Origin: Purshia tridentata
Lineage: Eukaryota; Streptophyta; Magnoliopsida; Rosales; Rosaceae
Direction: 5' to 3'
NCBI GenBank assembly: GCA_003254885.1
Contig: QANT01003103.1
Location: 1 to 64,000, forward strand
Length of the DNA stretch: 64,000 nt
In this document: in pieces, positions 10,537 to 19,950 of the stretch
How the letters are laid out: each line of letters begins with the position of its first letter
Position numbering within the stretch: position 1 is the stretch's first letter
Position numbers and translations under genes: made by a program
The notes under the pieces: model-generated
Told to the model about the DNA's origin: nothing
Seen by the model: the letters and a program-made list of their open reading frames with translations, nothing else
Databases searched by the model: none

Positions 10537-12997
10537 TTATACATCGACCACTAAGCTTAAGTTTTCTTCATTTGCAGATCTCTTCAACCGTTCAGCTGCT
10601 TTTACAACCTACAAAATTAAGCATGATCATTGGTGACAACTGACAAGGCAACTTGGGCAAACGCAATTGATATCATGTCTACAATATACTCGGATGGGTA
10701 AGATACTTCCATCCAAATTTAAATTACCTCAGCATTCCAATTTGTTCTGGCAGTGAGAATAATTAGAGTTACCGTCTGTAGAATAACCCCAATCATCATC
10801 CCCCACCAAATACCCTGGAAAAAAAAAGGCCAAAAATGCATCCAGTTCTATCATTCACAATCACAAAGCAAAAACTTTACTGATGAGAGTGAGGGAGAGA
10901 TTCAACTTACTGCTACTCCCATGTTAGTTTTGAAGCCAAGAACACATCCAATCGGAAGACCGATAATGTAGTAACAAGCGAGGTTAACATAAGCTACAAC
11001 AGCTTGCCATCCACTCCCAATTGCCACACCTGAATTCCACACACCTAAAATGAGAAATCATGCCAAACACTGTGTGCAGACCTGGTTTGTTTATCTAATG
11101 TTTCTGTCATATATTCATATGTCAGTACCTGAGAGTATAGGCTGAATGCCATTCAAGAAAACTGAGATGGCTACCAATGGAATTAAATCAGACACTGCAC
11201 TGATAACCTCGGCATCACTTGTAAATAGCTTGCCTAATCCTGCTTGGAAGATCAATATAATTGCACTGAAGATTATGCTAATCAGGATGCTGGTCCCGGT
11301 CACTACAAACACTGAAAACTTGGCGACTTTTGGATGACCAGCACCTAGCTCATTACTGACTCTAACACTGCATAAGCCAAATCTCATTGTCACTAAACAA
11401 ACTCTTCAAGCACTGGGTCACCGAAAACAGAAGACAATCTAAAGCAGAATTGAAAATTATCAAAAGCTTCTTCTTTGTCGCAAACCTAGCTGCTGCACTT
11501 AGGCCCAACATAAACTGCAAGCTCCAGTTCCAGTAATTCATGCTGGAAATATATCATATTAGAACATGTAAAGTTAGATAACAATTATTTCAGTTGAATA
11601 ACTGATCAAGTTGGCTAGCTGATAGAAATGAAAGGTTGAATTGGTTGCTTTAACAGAAGACATACCAAATCGAAACAGAGTCTAGTGCGATTGTTGGGTT
11701 TGAGAGGAGCCCTGATATAAGCACTAGCGCTTGGAAGTACCATATCTCCAAACTATATCAATTTCAATGCATGACCAAGCTCAGCAGTTATTTGAAAGGA
11801 AAAATAAGGCGGCAATTAAATCACTATTTCTCAAAAAAATTTCTTCCTTTTTTCATTTATAGTCATTCAGAAGAGCAGTTGACTGCAATTTTACACATAC
11901 CACAACATGATAGCAGAGGCAAGAGTCAGCTTAAAATAAGGCCAAATTCCGCTGAAGGCTCTCCAAGAGAAGCCAGTCCAAGTTTCCTTGCAGCTAGGGC
12001 TCAGAAGAATGTAAAGCCCATAAACAATGACAAGCAGCCACCAAGAGAAGCTGAGAGTGAGAGCAGCCCCCAGTAGGCCATAGTCCACAACATAAACCAC
12101 CAGCCAACTGAGAAGAATGTGTAGGAGAAAAACTCCAAAAGACATGTATGCCAAAGGGTTCACTATGTTCTGTGCTTGAAGGAACCTCTGCTGGGGGCAG
12201 TTTATTGCAAATGCATAGAGTTGAGGGATTATACCCCGGGCGAAGATTTGTCCCTGCTCTGCTATGTTTTCGGATTGGCCGATAGCTATGAGGATTGGAC
12301 CTGACCACCAATATACAAATGTGAGGAGGACTGCTGCTCCCAGGTGCAAGATGATTGCTCTTTGGCATATGATACCCATTGCTGGCAAGTGTTTGGCTCC
12401 ATATGCTTGCCCACACACAGTTTGCACTGCACTGGCCATGCCTAACTTTGAATTCAAAGGAAGAAATTAAGCGTTTAGCATATGCAAGGCTATAGAATGA
12501 TGAGTAACGTTCTTTGTCGAATACCTAACATGTTGCCACTGTGAATGTAGATCATAACATTATAAATTGTGTGACAAAAGAATAGTCCAATAGAATGATT
12601 GAAAGAACCAAAAAGTACTTATTCAGTCACAAAAATTATAGACAGAAATCTGTTATTAATTAATAGGTGCACTTGGATGGATACATACCATAACCCCATA
12701 AGCAAGACCCATAATTCCCACACTAGCAATAGAGGCTCCAGCAAGCTCCAAGGCACTCAAATGCCCACAAAACATAAGGGTGACAAAGCTAAGCATGTAA
12801 TTGGATATGGAAACAATGATAGATGAACCAGACAAAAGCCAGAGGAGCCTTGACTCCCATGCTACCAGCCTAGGCCACCATCGAACTGCCACTGGCCGTT
12901 GCTCCAGAAACTCTTCAACGGCTGTGGATGACAAGTCACAAATCCGGGATTGTGGATTAAGTCCGAGTAGTAGTGACTGGTGCTCCGGTGACCCCAT
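10537..12997 (-). CDS. TT12/DTX41-like MATE transporter, copy B
   Basis: Eight exons: 12997-12689, 12445-11901, 11752-11666, 11542-11486, 11367-11129, 11029-10911, 10814-10728 and 10608-10537, giving 504 aa with the same phases as copy A. MATE landmarks are all present ([50 protein letters not shown]). Exons 1 and 2 and intron 1 are almost identical to copy D, while exon 3 differs (WYFQA in place of WYNQG) and intron 2 is unlike both A and D. Exon 6 has two possible in-frame 3' splice sites 15 nt apart (see findings). The predicted role is the same as for copy A, vacuolar flavonoid/proton antiport, with substrate unknown. Only about 190 bp of promoter separates it from a relic of another copy. 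Confidence 0.9.
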
Positions 12998-13086
12998 GGT
13001 TATCTCCGGCCACCAACCGTACCACCACTACTTGATAATTGTGAAAACTCTTGTGTGTACTACTTGGAAGTAGCAGAGTGAACATG

Positions 13087-13094
13087 TATTTATA
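13087..13094 (-). promoter_or_regulatory. Putative TATA box of TT12-like copy B
   Basis: TATAAATA on the minus strand, about 90 bp upstream of the ATG at 12997. It sits in a roughly 190-bp promoter shared almost base for base with copy D. Confidence 0.55.
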
Positions 13095-13190
13095 TGATAT
13101 TACATAGTGATATACAAAGGACAGAAGGGAAAGTAGAAAGATCAATGTACGGTTCTAACTGGTAGGTACCCACGAGTTAAACAATTAGAT

Positions 13191-14031
13191 GGCAGGTGTT
13201 GGGCTCCGTATGCTTGTCCACACACCGTTTGCACTGCACTGGCCGTTACCAGCTTTGAATTCAAAGCGAGCAATTAACAGTTTAGCATATATTATGCAGT
13301 ACAATGATGAACTATCTTGTAAACAGTACGTATTTCCATCACTGAAAAGCATAGAGATGAATTCTGCTACATTTATTTAGGGAAAAGATTTTGTGCCACA
13401 CTATGGCACAAGTATTTTATGCCATAATCCTATGTGGCAAAATAAAATACTACATTAAGTAATTTAATTGACATGTTAATTCCATGTCATGGCACGTGCC
13501 ATACTATGGCACTCTAGCATTACCCATTTATTTAATGGGTACATTTGCATGAGAGCAAATTAGGTGGTCTGCATCACTGCGTTATTAAGAGTTTGCCATG
13601 TGTCCTATACAGTAATTATGTTAAGTCTAAATAATTAGAAATAAAATAATACTTATTCTTGGTTTAATTAGAACATTTATTATCGTAAAAAGATCCGCGG
13701 ATGGTGAGTTTGGGACTGATGAGTGGGGGTTCTTTTCTTTTTTTTTACATATAATCAATTTTCTAATTACAAAAATGTTAAAAACTAAAAAAAATATTAT
13801 TTTATTTATAATTAGTTATAACTTATAAGGCCATTTACAAAAAAAAAATTTCAATTTTACAAAGTAAATGAATTTTTTATAGTCTATGAAAGTCACTATT
13901 CATCAAAATGAACCAACATAAATAAAGAAAGAGTAACAACATTGATTCTCATGCCGCCAGCCTAGGCCACTTGCCGGGAATGTGAGTGAAGTCCAAAGTA
14001 GCAGCGGTTGGTACTCCAACGACGACTCCAT
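13191..14031 (-). pseudogene. TT12-like relic (fifth copy): pieces of exon 1, intron 1 and exon 2
   Basis: An N-terminal piece begins at 14031 with ATG and reads like EYQPLLL, then shifts frame by an extra base and jumps by deletion to the WPRLAAWES part of exon 1 (to about 13930). Unrelated AT-rich sequence follows (13560-13900). Intron 1 sequence and the first part of exon 2 ([14 protein letters not shown], 13191-13252) lie at 13191-13379, where the invariant LGMA has become LVTA. The rest of the gene is absent. A MITE interrupts the intron piece. It cannot encode a transporter. Confidence 0.8.
13380..13525. mobile_element. MITE, 146 bp, with 9-bp target duplication
   Basis: It begins GGGAAAAGATTTTGTGCCAC and ends ATTACCC. 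The reverse complement of the right end (GGGTAATGCTAGAGTGCCAT) pairs with the left end over about 30 bp, 22 matching. ATTTATTTA occurs on both sides (13371-13379 and 13526-13534). It sits in former intron 1 of the TT12 relic. The 9-bp duplication fits a Mutator-like family. Confidence 0.8.
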
Positions 14032-14204
14032 GGTTATCTCCTTTTCCGGTGCCACCAGTACTTTATGATTGTGAAAACTACATGTGTGTGTAGTATTTGG
14101 AAGTAGGAGAGTGAATATGTTTTGTATGATGATCTTATAAGAGGTAGTAGATGCTATAATTAAGGCTCTAATTACGATTCCAATCACTACTCGTCAGTTT
14201 AAGC

Positions 14205-15190
14205 TTGCGTGTGTTACATCAGCAGGATAAGTTTAGCTACAACTAATTTATTTTGGAGGGGACCCAGATACACCTGACGAAGAAAATTAAGATCGATGTT
14301 TCTATTCTGGGGGGTTAGGTAAACGTAGGTCAACAGAATTCTGATAATAATTGTGATTATGGTTTGAAAGGGAGCCATTATTAACGCGGTCAAATGCTAA
14401 TTGATTAAATAAAGAGCGGTGTAATTTCCATCCACCGGTGTTATTTACTCTTTTGAAGAAAAAATCATCCGCTTTCTTCTAAAGAGGTTAATAAAAGTCA
14501 AGTTTTTGGAGTTGGGCGAAAGGGAAGGAGAGGGGAGGGGGTAAGGGCTGTTTGGAAGTAATTTGGGGTGTGAGGAGTAGATTTATTTTTTCAAGAGGTG
14601 GCTTATCCAAAATCATAGTGAAGACCAGGTGTCCTTAGAGGATTGGCTTTAGAAATTATGTTGTTTTGATGTTGCCAGCAGATGAAGAGGTCTTGCCAAT
14701 AAGACCTTCCAATTCACACAGAGACGTAAAATTCAGTTTCAATTCCTTGAGTGACTTTGTTGAGTTTCAGGTTGTTTGTTTGTCTGTTTGTTTGCGAGAG
14801 AGAGCGAGAGAGAGCGTGTTGATTGCCTAACTTTTCTCTTAGGTTATCTGAATTTTATTCATAGTCTCAGCTTATTTATCATTGGGTTTTGTTGGTTGAG
14901 TTTCTTTTTATAATTTAGATCTTATGATTCCAAGTTGTCTTTGAATTTCCTGTCATATCTGAGTGTTGTTGCTAGTTCTTTATATGTCTCAAAGCTTAAC
15001 TCTTCTCATCATCACATCTGTACATGTTTGACAGTTTGAGTAAGAATGTATGTAAAATGTAAATAAACTGGTTTAAGGTTGGAATCTTTTTGGACTGGTT
15101 TGGTAACTTTGGTTTGCACATACATACATGCGAGTTATTCTGGTTGCAAATTCAACTATTTGGGTTGGGTTAGTGAAATTCTGTATCGGA
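14205..15190. repeat. Duplicated upstream block of the TT12 array (second copy)
   Basis: This block lies upstream of the TT12 relic and matches scattered pieces of 7790-9870, without the MITE found there at 9383-9780. It contains a GA-rich run near 14795-14815. The remaining sequence to 15719 is AT-rich with a TA repeat at 15248-15265 and no supported gene. Confidence 0.65.
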
Positions 15191-15719
15191 CCTTGTCTCC
15201 TAGTTCAATTAGCTTTATATATTTAGATCAAACAAAAAAATTGCCTTTATATATATATATATATTAGTTTATCCATTCTTGTGGCTGGTTGTAAAGGATT
15301 TATAACTTTTTTTTTTAGCAATCATTTTTGTTTTGGTATATGTTATAACCTGCTTGGTTTTATTGTCCCAATCTAATTGGTTTATTTGCAAATATATGAA
15401 TAGATCTGTTGTAAAGTTAAACAAACGCATAAATTGGTTTTGTATATATATGATTCTGATTTTTCTTGTTAAAAGCCTTGTCATCATCATTCTAGTCAAT
15501 TACATAGTTTGATTGAGGGTGTGACAAAATGATATGAGAGTAGGGATTAGATTCTTTGGGTGGTAACTGTTGTGATGGAAAGTTGTTTTTTACATCAGTC
15601 AAACAGGGCTTATCAGTTAGCACCTTTGCTTAAACATTGTATCAGTAAAAATCTAAATCGAATACACCCCTCTTAAATTTCTAGATAAAACCTTCCTTCA
15701 AAGCACCACCTTCATAGAC

Positions 15720-17509
15720 TCATACATCGACCACTAAGCTTAAGTTCTCTTCATTTGCAGATCTCTTCAACCGATCAGCTGCTTTTACAAACTACAAAAG
15801 CATGATAATTGGTGTCAAGACAACTTGGGCAAATGCAATTGATCATGTCTGCTATATACTCGGATGGGTAAGATACTTCCTCCAAAATTTAAATTGCCTT
15901 AGCATTCCTATTTGTTCTGGCAGTGAGAATAATTAGAGTTACTGTCTGTAGGATAACCCCAATCATCATCCCCCACCAAATAACCTAAAGAAAAGGCCAA
16001 AAATGCATCCATTTCTATCATTCACAATCACATGATGAGAGTGAGGGAGAGATTTAACTTACTGCTACTCCCGTGCTAGTTTTGAAGCCAAGAACACATC
16101 AAATCGGAAGACCGACAATGCAGTAACAAGCAAGGTTAACATAAGCCACAACAGCTTGCGAAACACTCCCAATTGCCACACCTGAAATTCCACACAACTA
16201 AAATGAGAAATCATGCACAAAATTGTGTGTAGAGACCTGGTTTGTTCGTCTAGTGTTTCTATCATATATTCATATGTCAGTACCTGAGAGAATAGGTTGA
16301 ATGCCATTCAAGAAAACTGAGATGGCTACCAATGGAATTAAATCAGACACTGCACCGATAACCTCGGCATTACTTGTAAATAGCTTGCCTAATCCTGCTT
16401 GGAAGATCAATATTGCACTACGAACACTGAAAACTTTGGGAATTATGGATGACCATGGGGCATAAATTGGCTTGGACTTGTGGCTTATGGAATATTCACG
16501 TAGTAATGGATTCAAGTATTGTTGTGTTACTTGTTTCCAAGGGAGTGTCCACTGTTCATACCTTGCTTCTCTTATTTCAGCCTGCCAGTTTTTCTTAAAA
16601 GGAAAGATTGGGAGTGTGATCTTGCTCATATATACCGATAGAGAAACTGTGTTGCTGATGGGCTCGCTGGCAAGCCTGGCAATGGTCATTCTTTGATAAG
16701 CCGCCTTGGGCTTGTGAGCAGCTGTTAATTGCTGACTTCTTGGGTCTGTCATATTTTCTTTTGTTTATGGGCCTCTGGTCCCCGTTCTACTAGGTTCTGT
16801 GATTGAATTGAAACCTCTGCTGGGGGAAGTTTATTACAAATGCATAGAGTTGAGGGATATTATACCCGGGTGAAAAATTTGGCCATGCTTTCGGATTGTT
16901 CGATGGCTATGAGGATTGGACCTGACCACGAATACACAAATGTCAAGGAGGACGGCTGCTCCCAGGTACAAGATGATTGCTCTTTGGTATATGATACCCG
17001 TTGCTGGCAAGTGTCTGGCTTCAGATGCTTGACCACACATAGTTTGCACTACACTGCTCATGCCCAGCTTTGAGTTCAAAGGAAGAAATTAAGAGTTTAG
17101 CATATTTTAGGCTATAGAATGATGACTGATGATGAGTATTTTGATAACTAAGAAGTACTTATTCGATCACCAAAAAACATGGGGACGTTGTGGTACATTA
17201 ATTAATGGGTACATTTGAATGGATACATACCATAATCCCATAAGCAAGACCCATATAATTCCCACACTAGCAATGCATACTCCAGCACCAATGCACTCAA
17301 ATGCCCACAAAACATAAGGGTCACAATAGATGAAAACAAAGATAAGAATTGGATAAAGAGCCTTGACTCCCATGCCACCATGGCCACCATCGAAGTTCCA
17401 CTCGCTGGTGGTACAGAAACTCTTCAATTTCTGCGGATGGCAAGCCTGGAATCCAGGAATGTGAGTCAAATACCAGTAGCATCGGCGGATACTCCGACGA
17501 CGGCCCCAT
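15720..17509 (-). pseudogene. TT12-like copy C, gutted pseudogene
   Basis: Recognisable parts in transcript order are: exon 1 (17509 down to about 17232, with deletions and frameshifts), the 5' part of exon 2 (about 17070-16811, frameshifted), the 3' part of exon 5 (about 16430-16285), exon 6, exon 7 and exon 8 (stop near 15720). Exons 3 and 4, most of exon 2 and the start of exon 5 are gone; unrelated sequence at 16455-16800 takes their place. Exon 6 has a premature stop where GGA of the conserved IGCVLGF segment became TGA (16099-16101). The copy is not functional as a transporter. Confidence 0.9.
16455..16800 (+). mobile_element. Non-LTR retroelement RNase H fragment inside TT12-like copy C
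   Basis: On the plus strand the translation in shifting frames matches the RNase H tail typical of plant LINE-type polyproteins: GHKLAWTCGLWNIHVVMDSS, then SACQFFLKGKIGSV and YTDRE, then a VADGLA-like core (with a frameshift), then FDKPP followed by LLIADFLG. Order and spacing agree with the reverse-transcriptase-like RVT_3 fold. It has frameshifts and stops and is a dead fragment, filling the space of deleted exons. No target duplication was found. Confidence 0.65.
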
Positions 17510-17578
17510 ATATGGTTATGTCTTCTTGCGGTGTCCCCACTACTTGATGATTGTGAAGCTCTATGTGTACTATTTAGA

Positions 17579-17812
17579 GGGCTTGTTTGGTACTACTTTT
17601 AGTTTTAGAAGCCTTAAAAGCGTTATTAAATAGTCAAAAGAGTTTTTGTTTGTGTTTGGCCAAAAAACAAAAGTATTTTTGTATTATAAAAGTACTTAGA
17701 ATGCTTAAATTATTCATAAGAAACATTTAGATTTTTTTGAAAAAAATTTAAGTTTTTCTAAAAACGCACTTTTAATAAAAGCACTCTTTATAGAAACACT
17801 ACCAAACTAACA
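17579..17812. mobile_element. MITE-like insertion in the copy C promoter
   Basis: The left end reads GGCTTGTTTGGTACTAC and the right end, reversed, GTTAGTTTGGTAGTG. This TIR style is common in plant hAT-type MITEs. Promoters of copies B and D lack it. It lies between the ATG of copy C and its TATA-like sequence (about 17822-17832). The interior is AT-rich and non-coding. Confidence 0.5.
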
Positions 17813-18312
17813 TACCTGATATGAATTTATATGAAATACTACAAGAGGAAGCAGATGCTATAAAAGGAAATATACTATAAATGGAAGTTGATGCTATAAG
17901 GGTCTAAAAAGGAAATATACTATAAAAGGAAGTAGATGCTAGAAGTGCTAGAGGGGTCCAATTAACTACGATTTTGATTGTTAGCTACCCGTCAATTCAA
18001 GCTTGCGCGTGTTACATCAGCAAGAGAAGTTTAGCTACAACAACCAAACTATATGGGAGGGGGCCCCCGTTACACCAGACTAAGAAAAGATGTTTCTATT
18101 CTGCGTGGGTTAGGCAAACACGTGTAACTAAGAGGTCAACAGAATTTTGGTATTTTAATTAAAGATTAGCAATTAAAAATTGTGATTGGATTTGGGGGTT
18201 TGCAAGGGAGCAGTTATTGAAGTGGTAAAATGCTAATTGAATAATATATAAAATGACCTTCAAAAGAAAACGTCATGGGTTCACAAGTCACGGGTACATA
18301 CAGATTTTATTA

Positions 18313-19077
18313 GGCTCGTTTACGCAAATTTTTTTTTTAAAAAAATGAATTTATATTTTTAGTTTGCTCTCTTAAATTTTTTTTATTTTGTCCCCGATCT
18401 TTACAAATCATTCTCATAAAGTAAGTTTCATCAACTCTTTGACGTGGTATTTACGTTAATGGGCATTTTGATAATTTACTGGAAGATGGAGGGTTAGTAG
18501 GACTGACACCATCCTCTCTCTTTCCTTCTTTTATTCTTTCATTCTTTCTCTAAAGAGTGAGAGAGAGAAAAGGAGAGAGATGTGGAGTCGCCATGGGCAA
18601 GGAGTCATCACTGGCAAGAGGGTCATTGCGGGAGCGGGCAATAAGGTGGGGTGGGGTGGGGTGGCATCCATGTGGTGTGTTGTAAGTCCCACTCATCTCT
18701 TCATGCTAGTAAATTACCAAAATGTTCATCTACATAAGCGTCACATCAGCTTTTTTAATGGAATAATAAATAAAGTTGATGAAACTTATCAGCTTTTTTA
18801 ATGGAATAATAGATAAAGTTGATGAAACTTAACTTATGGTAGTCATTTCATGTGGTGTGTTGTAAGTCCCACTCATCTCTTCATGCTAGTAAATTACCAA
18901 AATGTCCATCTACATAAGCATCACATCAGCTTTTTTAATAGAATAATAAATAAAGTTGATGAAACTTAACTTATGGTAGTCATTTTAAAGTTCGGTAGGT
19001 AAAGTGGCAAAATTTAACTTTACAGGGGCAAAGTGAGGATTGAATTTAATTTCAAGGGGTAATTTTGCGAATAAGTC
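18313..19077. mobile_element. Non-autonomous element, about 765 bp, with internal duplication
   Basis: The ends GGCTCGTTTACGCAAATT and, reversed, GACTTATTCGCAAAATT form imperfect inverted repeats. TTTATTA flanks both sides (18306-18312 and 19078-19084). Inside, a segment beginning CATGTGGTGTGTTGTAAGTC occurs twice (18669 and 18849), with a further partial copy of the TTTTTTAATGGAATAATA segment. No transposase is present. A GGGGT pentamer run lies near 18645-18663. Confidence 0.6.
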
Positions 19078-19397
19078 TTTATTACTAAACACAAAATACA
19101 TGTGTCAATTCCTTCACCACCAAAGCTGGAAACATTCACTATGAAATAGACCTTGTTAGATCCAGATTGTTCATATCAAATTGATGACTTTTGATCAAAT
19201 GCAAACCATTGGAAAGAGACTTGAACTTTTCAGCTCCCAGTTCAAATCCAATATTTATCACTCCTGAATAACATTAGTGGAATATTGTTGTAAATAAGAG
19301 ACGCATAGATAGGTTGCAATGATAAATAGGTTCACTTTTTGACAAATAAATTTATGTTATAACAAGTTCTATGTTTTTTGTGTTGAGGGCTTAACAT

Positions 19398-19417
19398 NGT
19401 TTTTTTTTTTTTTTTTT
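19398..19417. other. Ambiguous base (N) next to a long T run
   Basis: The only N in the window is at 19398 and precedes about 19 Ts. It is probably an unresolved homopolymer. No gene is affected; 19085-19950 is otherwise AT-rich sequence without a supported feature. Confidence 0.9.
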
Positions 19418-19950
19418 GAAACTGGGCAGATTGTTACTGTCGAATAATAACAATTAGTAATAGTTATTTTTATATTATAACGCGAATGAATGTGACTGTA
19501 TATATATAAGTATTACTTTTATGCATTTTCAAATAGCCACAGTTGCACAATGCCAATTATGACAGTGGCAATTGCCAAGCACTCCGGTGAACACTATCAA
19601 GAGCTTGGTACTATTCACCAAGAGTTCGGTGGATTTTGTGTTGCGCGTGTTTCATTAAATTGGACCAAGTTGAGAGTGCACTGTAGTGCGTGGGTTGGAT
19701 TATCAACCTTATTTTTCAACTACATTTAAAAAAAAAAAAAAACTCAATATTTTGTATGTGTTATTGTCTATTTATTTTTCAAAAACTTCGTATGTACACT
19801 CTCATTTAACTCTATAAAATTATGCAAAAACAAAACAAAAGAAACTTCATGAGTACGTGTTATTGCCTATTGTAAAATGATGTTTGAATCTAAATCGAAT
19901 ACACCCCATTGATTTTCTGCTTAAATCTTCAGAGCACCACCTAGATAGCC

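Noticed and set aside
16270-16752. A 160-codon minus-strand frame joining MATE sequence to an unknown N-terminus
   Set aside because: The N-terminal part is the antisense of the RNase H fragment; the frame is a chance fusion inside pseudogene C.
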